A DNA stretch of 64,000 nt from Mucilaginibacter sp. KACC 22773 (lineage in GTDB: Bacteria; Bacteroidota; Bacteroidia; Sphingobacteriales; Sphingobacteriaceae), in NCBI RefSeq assembly GCF_028736215.1, contig NZ_CP117883.1, forward strand, positions 124,001 through 188,000. The letters are read 5' to 3'. The notes beneath the pieces are model-generated. The model had not been told where the DNA came from, searched no databases, and saw only the letters and a program-made list of their open reading frames with translations. Of this stretch, positions 24,880 to 33,364 are shown one piece after another; the stretch's first letter is position 1, and every line of letters starts with the position of its first letter. A program made the position numbers and the translations under genes.

Positions 24880-26286
24880 TTGGCCTTTTTTAAAAAATAT
24901 AAAACCCATTACAGCGCTACTATGCGTTTGGCTTACCCGGTAATGATATCGCAGGTGGGGCATCCGTTAGTGGGGTTTTCGGCATCCATTATATTGGGGC
25001 ACTTTGCCGGCACGGTACCGCTTGCTGCGCTGGCTATTGCCAACGGTTTTTTTAACCTTATGCTTATTATTGCCATCGGCATATCCTACGGCATAACCCC
25101 GCTGGTTGCACGCGAAAACGGGGCAGGTAACTACAAGGAATGCGGTCGTTTGTTGTCGCACAGTATAGTGGTGAATGTCCTGACGGGCTTAATGCTCTTA
25201 ATAGTTACCTGGCTTGGCGGGCAATACTTAATAGCGCATATTGGTTTGGATGCGGCTGTGGTGGCACAGGCCAAACCGCTGTTGGTGTTGTTAGGATTGT
25301 CTATTATCCCTTTGATGCTGTTTTTATCGTTTAAGCAGTTTGCCGAAGGTTTGGGTTTTACCAGGCTGGCTATGCAGGTGAGCATTTGGGGTAATGTAAT
25401 CAATATTGTAGTTGGTATTATATTGGTAAAAGGTTTATTGGGTATTCCGGCCCTGGGTGCCAAAAGCATAGGCTACAGCGCTATTATCGATAGGGGGCTG
25501 ATGGCCGTAGTTATGGCTGCATTTGTACTTAAAACGCAGCGGTTTAATAAATTCCTGCAAGGTTGCCGCCCTTTTCAGTTTGATGCCGTGCGGTTCAGAA
25601 AAATTCTGGCTACCAGTGTTCCCATTGTATTGCAAAACATTTTTGAGATAAGCGCCTTTAGCGCTGCGGTTTTTATAGTAGGGATAATAGGGGCCAGGCA
25701 ACTGGCAGCGTACCAGATAGCGATGAACTATCTGTCGTTTATTTATTACGCGGTTAACGGTATAGGCACGGCGGCGGCCATTCAAACCGGCTATTTTTTG
25801 GGGCAGGTAAAGTTTTATTTACTGCGTGCATCGGCGTTGGCGAGCTATCACCTTACTATTGTATTTCACCTGGTTACCGGGGTGCTGTTGTTGGTTTTAA
25901 AAGGTATTTTGCCTAAAGTTATCTCGGTTGATCCGCTGGTGGTGAGTATGGTTGGCAACCTGTTTGTTATAGCTGCCGGGTTAGAGGTTTTCGATGGCCT
26001 GCAGGTGGTAAGCCTGAGTATATTACGGGGCCTTGGCGATTTAAAATACCCGGTGTTAATTAACCTGGCCGCTTACTGGGGCGTTGCCTTGCCGGTAGCT
26101 TTTTTACTGGGCCTGCATACCCCCATGGGCTTAACAGGTGTATGGCTGGGGCTTTTCAGCGGCCTGTTAATGGCATCGGTACTGCTTTACTTACGTTTCC
26201 GGCACCTGGCCAACAGGCATGCTGATAACGTGCCGGCAGAACAGGAGAATTTATTTAACAACGTATTAAAACTCGAATCTCAATAA
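24880..26286 (+). CDS. MATE-family multidrug efflux transporter
   Basis: A 468-residue protein with about 12 membrane helices in two halves (each beginning with a MATE-like segment: AYPVMISQVGHPLVGF.., then ATSVPIVLQNIFEISAF..). MATE proteins export drugs or metabolites in exchange for Na+ or H+. The start is TTG (24880); an ATG at 24922 would remove 14 residues before the first helix and is possible. A GNAT acetyltransferase gene follows after 7 bp, and a LysR gene is divergent. Confidence 0.9.
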   Translation: MAFFKKYKTHYSATMRLAYPVMISQVGHPLVGFSASIILGHFAGTVPLAALAIANGFFNLMLIIAIGISYGITPLVARENGAGNYKECGRLLSHSIVVNVLTGLMLLIVTWLGGQYLIAHIGLDAAVVAQAKPLLVLLGLSIIPLMLFLSFKQFAEGLGFTRLAMQVSIWGNVINIVVGIILVKGLLGIPALGAKSIGYSAIIDRGLMAVVMAAFVLKTQRFNKFLQGCRPFQFDAVRFRKILATSVPIVLQNIFEISAFSAAVFIVGIIGARQLAAYQIAMNYLSFIYYAVNGIGTAAAIQTGYFLGQVKFYLLRASALASYHLTIVFHLVTGVLLLVLKGILPKVISVDPLVVSMVGNLFVIAAGLEVFDGLQVVSLSILRGLGDLKYPVLINLAAYWGVALPVAFLLGLHTPMGLTGVWLGLFSGLLMASVLLYLRFRHLANRHADNVPAEQENLFNNVLKLESQ

Positions 26287-26293
26287 TATCATC

Positions 26294-26839
26294 ATGACCG
26301 ATACAATGACCATAAACAGCGCCGGCATCCGGTTTATTAAAGTGGATATGCAAAACATCCGGGTTTTAAAAGCAATTGGCATCGAAACCTTTAACGAAGC
26401 CTTCGCGCATTTGAACACGCCCGAAAATATGGAGGACTACCTGGCAACTGCTTTTGCCGATGAAAAACTGGCCGCCGAAGTTAACAACCCATGCTCGGAA
26501 TTTTACATGGCGCAGGTTGATGGCAATATAGTTGGTTACGTAAAAATCAACCACGGGCCGGCACAAACCGATGTAAAGGATGATAATGCTTTAGAAGTTG
26601 AAAGAATTTACGTGCTGAAAGCTTTTCACGGCAAAAAGGTGGGCCAGTTACTTTTTGATAAGGCATTTGAGATTGCCGTACAGATGAAGAAAACCTATAT
26701 ATGGCTTGGCGTTTGGGAGCATAATGCCAAGGCGCTGGCTTTTTATAAAAAGAATGGTTTTGAAGTGTTTGGCTCGCACGACTTTTGGCTGGGCGATGAT
26801 TTGCAGACAGATTTGATGATGAAACGGTATTTAGGGTAA
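26294..26839 (+). CDS. GNAT-family N-acetyltransferase
   Basis: A 181-residue acetyl-CoA-dependent acetyltransferase. The central GNAT motif is VERIYVLKAFHGKKVGQLLFDKAFEIA with the acetyl-CoA pyrophosphate loop HGKKVG; NAKALAFYKKNGFEVFGSHDFWLGDD is motif B. The overall type resembles PaiA-like polyamine acetyltransferases. Together with the MATE pump it may detoxify and export one compound. Starts ATGACC at 26294; another ATG four codons on is possible. Confidence 0.87.
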   Translation: MTDTMTINSAGIRFIKVDMQNIRVLKAIGIETFNEAFAHLNTPENMEDYLATAFADEKLAAEVNNPCSEFYMAQVDGNIVGYVKINHGPAQTDVKDDNALEVERIYVLKAFHGKKVGQLLFDKAFEIAVQMKKTYIWLGVWEHNAKALAFYKKNGFEVFGSHDFWLGDDLQTDLMMKRYLG

Positions 26840-26910
26840 GGCTGGGAGGAATAACTGTTTTGAGCAGATAAGAACTGATGTTGAACCAAAAACATACGCC
26901 TAAATAAAAC

Positions 26911-27045
26911 TTTTGTCATTTCGAACGAGGAACGAGGAGAAATCTTTTACGACTGTGCTTACGATGAACATACCAAAATGCAGGGCGTATAAGATTTCTC
27001 TTCGCGCCACCTCACAGGCCCTCCTCGCTCATCGAAATGACAAAA
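26911..27045. repeat. TTTTGTCATTTCGA palindromic repeat
   Basis: The ends TTTTGTCATTTCGAACGAG and CGCTCATCGAAATGACAAAA are inverted copies, with an inner GAGAAATCTT/AAGATTTCTC pair. A known type of dispersed intergenic hairpin in this family. It lies between convergent GNAT and asparaginase genes and may end both transcripts. Confidence 0.75.
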
Positions 27046-27085
27046 TTTGCCGATACCCGCACAAGAAATTGTGCATACGTTGTGT

Positions 27086-28108
27086 CTATGATACCGTTAT
27101 CTCGCCCCTTAAATCCGTTTCCATGTAATGTTTTACCAGGGCCGGGTCGTCAAACTTGCCCAGCAGGTACATCATTTTGGTTACTGCCGATTCAAAAGTC
27201 ATATCGTAACCGTTGGCTACGCCCATGTCTTTAAGTTGTTTGCTGGTTTCGTAGCGGCCAAGCTCAACGGTGCCCACTTTACATTGCGAGATATCTACAA
27301 TCACTTTACCATCTTTAATAGCTTTTTCCAGCAGGTTAAGAAACCATGTGTCGGTTGTGGTATTGCCGGCACCAAATGTTTCCATTACCACGCCCCGTAC
27401 ATCGGCATTTAAAATGGCCTCAACCACTTTTGTGCCTATGCCAGGGTAAAGTTTTAACACACCTACATCGCTTATAAGGTTGTTGTGGATGATAAGCTCG
27501 TCCCCATCCTGCGGGTGCCTGATATCATTGGCGTTAAACTTAAGGTGTACGCCACTCTCGGCCAGGATAGGATAATTTGGCGACCGGAAGGCCTCGAATT
27601 TGGACGAATTATATTTAAAGGCACGGTTACCACGGAAGAGTTTGTAATCAAAATAGATACAAACTTCGGGTACGCGGGCGCGGTCATTCTTTTTGGCTTT
27701 GGCAATTTCGATGGCGGTCATCAAATTTTCCTTCGCATCGGTGCGGATGGCGCTGATGGGCAATTGCGAGCCTGTAAAAATAATGGGCTTGCCCAGGTTT
27801 TCGAGCATAAAGCTTAATGCCGAGGCGGTATAGGCCATGGTATCTGAGCCGTGAAGGATTACAAAGCCGTCATTATCGTGATAGTTTGACTCGATAAGGC
27901 CGGCCAGGTCGCTCCAGATAGCAGGGTTCATGTTTGATGAATCGATGATCTCATCAAAAGAGTGTACTTTAATCCGGCAGTTCAGTTTCTCCAACTCCGG
28001 CACGTTATCCATTATTTGCTCAAAGTTGATAGGCTTGAGCACCTTAGTCACAGGATCGCTCATCATCCCTATGGTACCGCCGGTGTAAATGATCAGTATC
28101 TGGCTCAT
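27086..28108 (-). CDS. ansA: Type I L-asparaginase
   Basis: A 340-residue cytoplasmic enzyme that hydrolyses asparagine to aspartate and ammonia. Both threonine motifs are present: YTGGTIGM (8-15) and the later HGSDTMAYTASAL. The C-terminal domain with GAGNTTTDTWFLNLL follows. Length is that of type I enzymes and there is no signal peptide. It is the last gene of a unit beginning with nrnA, 36 bp after the TatD gene. Confidence 0.93.
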   Translation of the reverse strand: MSQILIIYTGGTIGMMSDPVTKVLKPINFEQIMDNVPELEKLNCRIKVHSFDEIIDSSNMNPAIWSDLAGLIESNYHDNDGFVILHGSDTMAYTASALSFMLENLGKPIIFTGSQLPISAIRTDAKENLMTAIEIAKAKKNDRARVPEVCIYFDYKLFRGNRAFKYNSSKFEAFRSPNYPILAESGVHLKFNANDIRHPQDGDELIIHNNLISDVGVLKLYPGIGTKVVEAILNADVRGVVMETFGAGNTTTDTWFLNLLEKAIKDGKVIVDISQCKVGTVELGRYETSKQLKDMGVANGYDMTFESAVTKMMYLLGKFDDPALVKHYMETDLRGEITVS

Positions 28109-28144
28109 TAAATAGGTTTTATGCTGTATAAATCATTTCAATTA

Positions 28145-28912
28145 TTAAACACCAAACACCAGCCTGGAATTTTCGGTTGTAACACGTGCAACCTCCTCCA
28201 CACTGGTTTGGTGCAGATCCGCCACTTTTTGGGCAATGTAAATCAAGTACGAGCTTTCATTAGGTTTACCCCGGAACGGAACGGGTGTAAGGTACGGAGA
28301 ATCTGTTTCTAAAACTATATGCTTTAAATCAATTTCGGCCACAACTTTGTCGAGCCCCGAATTTTTATAGGTAACCACCCCGCCTATTCCTAAGTAAAAA
28401 CCCAGGTCAATAACCTGTTGAGCCTGCTCCGCCGTGCCGCCAAAGCAATGGAATATACCGCGCAGTTTGTCGTCGTTTTCCTGCTGTAACACTTCATAAA
28501 CCTCGTTATAAGCATCACGGCAATGAATTACGATAGGCAGATCGAGGCTTTTTGCCCAGTTAATCTGCTGTTTGAAGGCTTCAACCTGGTCGGTTAAAAA
28601 AGTTTTGTCCCAATACAGGTCGATACCAATTTCACCGATAGCGTAAATTGGATGTTGCCCTTGCGCCGCTTTAATGGTTGCCAGTTCCTGCTTCCAATCT
28701 GCCTTTACCGAGCATGGGTGCAGGCCCAGCATAGGGTAACATAAACCGGGATAAGCCTGTACCAGGTCATAAACCAGTGGCACTGATGCTGCATCTACAT
28801 TAGGCAAAAACAGGCGGTTGATATCATTGTCGATACAACGCTGCACAAGGGCGGCGCGTTTACCGGCAATGGTTTCATAGTATAAGTGGGTATGTGTGTC
28901 TGTTAATACCAT
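28145..28912 (-). CDS. TatD-family metal-dependent hydrolase
   Basis: A 255-residue TIM-barrel DNase/hydrolase. Metal ligands are seen in TDTHTHLYY (His6, His8 by position), GEIGID, VIHCRDAYNEVY, HCFGG and LETDSPYLTP. TatD enzymes trim 3' ends of DNA or RNA and act in repair and quality control. Complete and of normal length. Located between an FKBP gene and asparaginase. Confidence 0.93.
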   Translation of the reverse strand: MVLTDTHTHLYYETIAGKRAALVQRCIDNDINRLFLPNVDAASVPLVYDLVQAYPGLCYPMLGLHPCSVKADWKQELATIKAAQGQHPIYAIGEIGIDLYWDKTFLTDQVEAFKQQINWAKSLDLPIVIHCRDAYNEVYEVLQQENDDKLRGIFHCFGGTAEQAQQVIDLGFYLGIGGVVTYKNSGLDKVVAEIDLKHIVLETDSPYLTPVPFRGKPNESSYLIYIAQKVADLHQTSVEEVARVTTENSRLVFGV

Positions 28913-28925
28913 GGTACAAAAGTAA

Positions 28926-28955
28926 AAAGCCTCCCCGGTTTATCAGGAAGGCTTT
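28926..28955 (-). terminator. Intercistronic terminator-like hairpin before tatD
   Basis: On the minus strand AGCCTTCC and GGGAGGCT pair around a short loop, followed by TTTTTAC. It lies between the FKBP gene (28961) and the TatD gene (28912), so transcription into tatD may be reduced or need its own promoter. Confidence 0.65.
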
Positions 28956-28960
28956 TAAGC

Positions 28961-29941
28961 TTAATTTTTCTTTTTAGATACAGTTGTTTTTTTCTTTAAC
29001 GTGTGTTTAATACCGGGCTTGGCGGCAACAGGTGCATGTTTACCGGGTTTTACCTTTACAACTTCAAGGTCGAACACCAGGGTTGCGTAGGGCGGAATAG
29101 CGCCATTACCCATACCTTGTTCGCCATAGCCCAATTTTGACGGGATGATGAATTTTGCTTTTGCCCCTTCGTTCAACAAAGCCAGGCCTTCTTCCCAACC
29201 AGGTATTACACCGTGAGAGCCCAATACTACAGGTATAGGTTCATACGGGCGGCCAGGCTGCTCAACACCTGCTGCCTTGGCATTGGACTGTATACTGGTG
29301 TCAAATACCTGCCCGTTTAATAAATAGCCGGTATAATTAACCATTACTGTATCGCCATTTAATGGTTTGCGTAAGGCCGATGCCTTGGTTACAATATACT
29401 TTAAGCCGGATGCTGTTGTAACCGGGCTTAGTTTGTTTGCTGTTATGTAGGTGTTGGTTTCAGTGGCTTCCTGTGATTTCATCTTCTCGATAGCCGCTGT
29501 ACGTTCGGCCATAGCTTCCTGTAAAGATTGAACCTTGATAATTTTAAGGATAAACACCAGTTTGCTGCCTTTAGGGAAAAACGGCGGACGCGCTTCTTCG
29601 TGCCCTTTAAAAATAGAGTCGGTAGGTACTTTCACCATTGCGCTATCGTTCAGGGTAAGCAGCGGGAAAATATCCATCAAATCGGCTACGTTTTGCGATG
29701 GGCGGATTTGTGCAGGCTGAGGCTTGCCTGTTTTAAATGAGCTATATAAAACCGAATCTTTATCAGTCATCTGGATATAATTAAAATAAACAATATCGTT
29801 CAGTTTAATTTTTTCGCCGGTGTTATGTGTGAAAATCTGGTATTGGGCGCCGGCCGGCGTGGTTTGCATACCGTTTTGTGCACGGGCGGTTAACGTAGCT
29901 ACGCCAAACAGGGCCGTTAATAAATAAAATATGTTTTTCAT
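28961..29941 (-). CDS. FKBP-type peptidyl-prolyl isomerase, exported
   Basis: A 326-residue protein with signal peptide (MKNIFYLLTALFGVATLTARAQ). An N-terminal FKBP-like domain (about 30-140), a linker helix and a C-terminal FKBP domain (ALRKPLNGDTVMVNYTGYLLNGQVFDTS..VIPGWEEGLALLNEGAKAKFIIPSKLGYGEQG) follow; a lysine-rich tail ends it. It helps proteins fold in the periplasm. It is a paralogue of the next gene upstream, with the same domain order. Confidence 0.9.
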   Translation of the reverse strand: MKNIFYLLTALFGVATLTARAQNGMQTTPAGAQYQIFTHNTGEKIKLNDIVYFNYIQMTDKDSVLYSSFKTGKPQPAQIRPSQNVADLMDIFPLLTLNDSAMVKVPTDSIFKGHEEARPPFFPKGSKLVFILKIIKVQSLQEAMAERTAAIEKMKSQEATETNTYITANKLSPVTTASGLKYIVTKASALRKPLNGDTVMVNYTGYLLNGQVFDTSIQSNAKAAGVEQPGRPYEPIPVVLGSHGVIPGWEEGLALLNEGAKAKFIIPSKLGYGEQGMGNGAIPPYATLVFDLEVVKVKPGKHAPVAAKPGIKHTLKKKTTVSKKKN

Positions 29942-29947
29942 AAAAAT

Positions 29948-29985
29948 AAAAAAAGCCTTCCTGACATGTGTCGGGAAGGCTGTAA
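29948..29985 (-). terminator. Intercistronic terminator between the two FKBP genes
   Basis: On the minus strand GCCTTCCCGACA and TGTCAGGAAGGC form a stem (one mismatch) directly followed by a run of eight T. The T-run reaches the start codon of the downstream gene at 29941. Same GCCTTCC seed as the hairpin at 28926-28955. Confidence 0.75.
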
Positions 29986-29997
29986 AAGAGTTATAAC

Positions 29998-30990
29998 TTA
30001 TTTTTGAGTAGGTTGTGACTGGCTTGGCGCCTGTTGCATTTGCATCTGCGGCTCAACCGGTTTTGGCGCATTTGGATTAGGTTTCACAATTTCAACCATT
30101 TCCATTTCGAAAATAATTGGTGTGTATGGGCCGATTGGGCCAACGCCCTGATCTTTATAAGCAATAGCCGAAGGGATAACCAAAGTAATTTTTGATCCTT
30201 TGTTCATCAATTGCAAGCCTTCGTCCCAGCCTGGTATAACTTTACCCTGTCCAACAGGAATGCGGATAGGTGCATACGGGCGGCCTGGTTCAATTGGTTG
30301 TTTTTCTTTTATCGCTACTTCTTTAACACTGGTTTCAAATATTTTACCATTTGGAAGCCTGCCGGTGTAGTTAACAACGGCGGTATCGCCAACTGCAGGG
30401 GTTGGGCCTGTACCCGGCGTGGTTATAACATAATTTAAGCCAGATGATGTAGTTGTAACTTTAAGGTTATGATCGGCAATGTATTTTTTGATTTTGCCCG
30501 GCTCCTGCGCTTTCATGCCTTCGGTAAGGGTTTTTAAGTAATCCTGTACCCTGCCACGGAAAACCTGTTCGGTAAGCGCGCCTTTTGCCAATACTTTGTT
30601 AATATTAACCTGGAATATTAAGAACTTGCCTTTCAGGTTTGGCGGGCGCTGCTGGCCACCTTTAAATATCGAGTCGGTAGGTACTTTAAAGGTTGCGCTA
30701 TCGCCTTCGCCAAGCATTTCAAGGCCGGCATAAATATCACCTTTTGCCTGTGGCTTAGGCATTGGCATAATAATGATAGGGTGGCCCATATCATAAGTAT
30801 TGCTTAATACCGAATCGCCATCGGTTTTTACAATCATATTTACACTTACGAAATCGCCATCTTTAATATGCGTACCGCCTTTAGATGTGTGGATGTTATA
30901 AAGTAATCCGGCATCTCCTTTTTTAAAGCCTCCGTTGCAACTTGTAAATCCAATTGCAGCAATGGCCAGGAACATTAATTTTTGTTTCAT
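29998..30990 (-). CDS. FKBP-type peptidyl-prolyl isomerase, lipoprotein
   Basis: A 330-residue protein with a lipoprotein signal (MKQKLMFLAIAAIGFTSC, lipobox FTSC at Cys18). Two FKBP-like domains: a diverged N-terminal one and the canonical C-terminal one (GDTAVVNYTGRLPNGKIFETSV..VIPGWDEGLQLMNKGSKITLVIPSAIAYKDQG). The tail is rich in proline and glutamine. It starts one base after the nrnA stop codon, so it is coupled to that gene. Confidence 0.9.
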   Translation of the reverse strand: MKQKLMFLAIAAIGFTSCNGGFKKGDAGLLYNIHTSKGGTHIKDGDFVSVNMIVKTDGDSVLSNTYDMGHPIIIMPMPKPQAKGDIYAGLEMLGEGDSATFKVPTDSIFKGGQQRPPNLKGKFLIFQVNINKVLAKGALTEQVFRGRVQDYLKTLTEGMKAQEPGKIKKYIADHNLKVTTTSSGLNYVITTPGTGPTPAVGDTAVVNYTGRLPNGKIFETSVKEVAIKEKQPIEPGRPYAPIRIPVGQGKVIPGWDEGLQLMNKGSKITLVIPSAIAYKDQGVGPIGPYTPIIFEMEMVEIVKPNPNAPKPVEPQMQMQQAPSQSQPTQK

Positions 30991-30991
30991 T

Positions 30992-32005
30992 TTATTGATT
31001 TAATAGTTTTTTATATTCGGGTAATATGGTTTTAAATTGTTGTATAACCTGTTCAAGGGTATTGCTTGAATGACCGCCGGCTGCATTGCGGTGACCGCCG
31101 CCATCAAAGTACTTTTTACAAATTTCGTTTGCCGGAAACTCGCCTTTTGACCGTAATGAAAGTTTCACCCTGTCGTTGCGTTCAACTATAAATGCAGCCA
31201 GCTTGATGTCGGCCATTGATAGCGCATAGTTTACAATGCCTTCGGTATCGCCGGTATCAACATCGTATTTATGCAGGTCGGTATTATTAACGGCAATAAT
31301 GGCGGTATGGTATTCGGGCAGTACTTCCAGGCAATTTGCCAGGCAATGCCCTAAAAACCTTAACCGGTTTTCGGTTGCGCTATTGTACACCAGTTCATGA
31401 ATGCGCCAGTTAACTGCCCCCATATCAATCAAATCGGCCACTATTCGGTGTACGGTTGATGTGGTATTGGGCAGGCGGAACGATGCCGAATCGGTCATGA
31501 TGCCGGTGTATAAGCAGGTTGCTACATCGGCGTTAATAAGTTCCCGATGGTGCAGTTCGTTAACAATAAAATCGTAAATGAGCTGGGCCGTTGCGCAGGC
31601 ATTAATGTTCCAGTGACGATAATCATCGAAATCCTGGGGTTCCAAGTGATGATCTATCATGATTTTATAGGCCTTGCTTTCGCCTACCAAAACACCCATT
31701 TCATTAATGCGGCTTAAGGCGTTAAAATCAAGGCAAAATATTAGATCGGCATCGGCAATTAACGCTGCCGACTTTTCGGCCTGTTCAGTGTAGATGATAA
31801 CATCGCCATTGCGGGGCAGCCAGCTTAAAAATGCGGGATAATCTGTAGGCGCAATAACCGAGGCATGGTGACCTTGCTGTATCAAATAATTGTACAAACC
31901 CAATGACGAACCCATAGCATCACCATCAGGTTTATGATGGGTAGTGATCACTATTTTTTTGGGGCTTGCTAAAAGTTCTGTAAGCGCGGCTAAATCTAAC
32001 ATCAA
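30992..32005 (-). CDS. nrnA: DHH-family nanoRNase/pAp phosphatase
   Basis: A 337-residue enzyme that degrades short RNA oligonucleotides and 3'-phosphoadenosine 5'-phosphate. The DHH domain has THHKPDGDAMGSSLGLY (about 21-37), FCLDFNALSRI and the name-giving MIDHHLEP. The DHHA1 domain holds the GGGHRNAAGG motif near the C-terminus. First gene of the unit nrnA-FKBP-FKBP-tatD-ansA, behind its own promoter. Confidence 0.92.
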   Translation of the reverse strand: MMLDLAALTELLASPKKIVITTHHKPDGDAMGSSLGLYNYLIQQGHHASVIAPTDYPAFLSWLPRNGDVIIYTEQAEKSAALIADADLIFCLDFNALSRINEMGVLVGESKAYKIMIDHHLEPQDFDDYRHWNINACATAQLIYDFIVNELHHRELINADVATCLYTGIMTDSASFRLPNTTSTVHRIVADLIDMGAVNWRIHELVYNSATENRLRFLGHCLANCLEVLPEYHTAIIAVNNTDLHKYDVDTGDTEGIVNYALSMADIKLAAFIVERNDRVKLSLRSKGEFPANEICKKYFDGGGHRNAAGGHSSNTLEQVIQQFKTILPEYKKLLNQ

Positions 32006-32021
32006 TTTTAAAAAAGAGTTG

Positions 32022-32050
32022 CAAAGCTAAATAAATAAATTAAATACAAA
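32022..32050 (-). promoter_or_regulatory. Promoter of the nrnA unit
   Basis: Minus strand TTTG (32047-32050), 17 bases, TAGCTTTG (32022-32029), an exact -7 match with slightly short spacing, 17 bp before the nrnA start codon. Confidence 0.6.
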
Positions 32051-32073
32051 CCATCTATTTTAATACAAAAAGC

Positions 32074-32104
32074 TTTATCTTACAGATGTAAAAAGCTACT
32101 TTTG
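32074..32104 (+). promoter_or_regulatory. Promoter of ndk
   Basis: TTTA (32074-32077), 19 bases, TACTTTTG (32097-32104): exact -7 element, one mismatch in -33, ideal spacing. It points to ndk about 100 bp downstream and is back to back with the nrnA promoter. Confidence 0.6.
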
Positions 32105-32204
32105 CGGCAAAATTTAAATAATAAGCAACCGGTGACCGCCAAGCTAATAGCAGGCAGATCCTGATTGCATTTCACATTGAAACCCAAAAAAACAATTAAG
32201 TATA

Positions 32205-32624
32205 ATGACCACAAACAGAACTTTTACCATGATTAAGCCTGATGCCGTTGCAAACGGACATATTGGTGCTATAATTGACAAGATAACCAAAAGCGGCTTT
32301 AAAATAATTGCACTTAAATACACTGCTTTAAGCGCCGAAAAGGCAGGCCAGTTTTATGAAGTGCATAAAGAGCGCCCGTTTTATAATGCCCTGGTAACAT
32401 TTATGTCGTCTGGACCAATAGTGGCTGCTATTTTGGAGAAAGATAATGCCATTGAGGATTTTCGTAAACTGATTGGCGCTACCGATCCTGCTAAAGCCGA
32501 TGAAGGTACCATCCGTAATCTTTTTGCAAAATCAATTGATGCAAATGCCGTTCACGGATCCGATTCGGACGAAAATGCCGCTATCGAAGGCAGTTTCTTT
32601 TTCTCGGCATTTGAGAAATTTTAA
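32205..32624 (+). CDS. ndk: Nucleoside diphosphate kinase
   Basis: A 139-residue enzyme that balances nucleoside triphosphate pools using ATP. Family motifs: [17 protein letters not shown] at the start, and the active site with the phospho-histidine in [17 protein letters not shown] (His near 115). Complete and of standard length. Single gene behind its own promoter and followed by a perfect hairpin. Confidence 0.96.
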   Translation: MTTNRTFTMIKPDAVANGHIGAIIDKITKSGFKIIALKYTALSAEKAGQFYEVHKERPFYNALVTFMSSGPIVAAILEKDNAIEDFRKLIGATDPAKADEGTIRNLFAKSIDANAVHGSDSDENAAIEGSFFFSAFEKF

Positions 32625-32635
32625 GAACCTGGTAC

Positions 32636-32667
32636 TTAGGGATGTAATACAAACGTTACATCCCTAA
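32636..32667 (+). terminator. Hairpin after ndk
   Basis: TTAGGGATGTAA and TTACATCCCTAA form a perfect 12-bp stem with an 8-base loop, 11 bp after the ndk stop codon. The tail (ATAATTTTG) is only moderately T-rich. Confidence 0.65.
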
Positions 32668-32710
32668 ATAATTTTGCTGCGTCGTGTGGCTTATTAAATA
32701 TAAAATTTGT

Positions 32711-32747
32711 AGATTTACAAAACCGGTTAGATTTTTGTAAATCTAAG
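32711..32747. promoter_or_regulatory. Two overlapping hairpins before the small membrane protein gene
   Basis: AGATTTACAAAA (32711-32722) pairs with TTTTGTAAATCT (32733-32744), a perfect 12-bp stem. A second stem, TTAGATTT (32728-32735) with AAATCTAA (32740-32747), uses the same bases, so only one can form. It could be a terminator, a regulator site or an RNA switch. Confidence 0.4.
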
Positions 32748-32787
32748 TTGTTATAAAACGGGAGAAACCCATATAATTCATTTTGAT

Positions 32788-32997
32788 ATGAAATTGTTTT
32801 TGAAGATTATCATATATACACTGCTTGTTGTATGCCTATCTACATCAACAATTTTGCTATATAAGAGCCATCCCGAGGTTCAATTGGCTTTTGTTATCCC
32901 TGGCCTGTTTATTCTTGTATATTCTATGATCACCGATGATCTTGGTATCAAGCAACATATCCGCTCTCGTCAGCTTCGCATATCAAGAGAAAGATAG
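32788..32997 (+). CDS. Small membrane protein of unknown function
   Basis: A 69-residue protein with two predicted membrane helices (KIIIYTLLVVCLSTSTILLY and AFVIPGLFILVYSMI) and a basic C-terminus (HIRSRQLRISRER). No family recognised. It is preceded by an unusual overlapping pair of hairpins and lies alone between ndk and the recF unit. The regular ATG, the two helices and the basic tail make a real gene likely. Confidence 0.6.
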   Translation: MKLFLKIIIYTLLVVCLSTSTILLYKSHPEVQLAFVIPGLFILVYSMITDDLGIKQHIRSRQLRISRER

Positions 32998-33073
32998 CAA
33001 TAAATTTACCATTTACGTTTGATGCATTTGTTACCCGGTTTCCCCAATCAGGGTATTTTTTTGCAGGTAAGCA

Positions 33074-33364
33074 TTATAAAAATACAATCTCCTCAACCAA
33101 AATTCCTTTTGCCTCAGCATTAATTTTATCTATTATCTGGCTGCGCATTAGCATCAATTCGTGTTTTATCACAGATGACTCAATCCGCAGGAACAATTTT
33201 TTGTCGCGGATAAATAATTCTTTAGTACGATTTGCTACCGATTTACCAACCAGCTCGGGCCATGCCGCAACCACCCCGGTTTCATCATAGCGGCGCTTAA
33301 TTTTGTATACATTAAGCATCTGCTCAATGGCCTCTTTTAATGATTTGTCGTTTGTTTTACGCAT
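33074..33364 (-). CDS. DUF721 (DciA-like) protein
   Basis: A 96-residue protein of the DUF721 family. LKEAIEQMLNVYKIKRRYDETGVVAAWPELVGKSVANRTKELFI is the typical KH-like core. DciA in other bacteria loads the replicative helicase; small DUF721 proteins next to recF are usual in Bacteroidota. Its start overlaps the end of recF by 8 bp, so the two are coupled. Confidence 0.85.
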   Translation of the reverse strand: MRKTNDKSLKEAIEQMLNVYKIKRRYDETGVVAAWPELVGKSVANRTKELFIRDKKLFLRIESSVIKHELMLMRSQIIDKINAEAKGILVEEIVFL

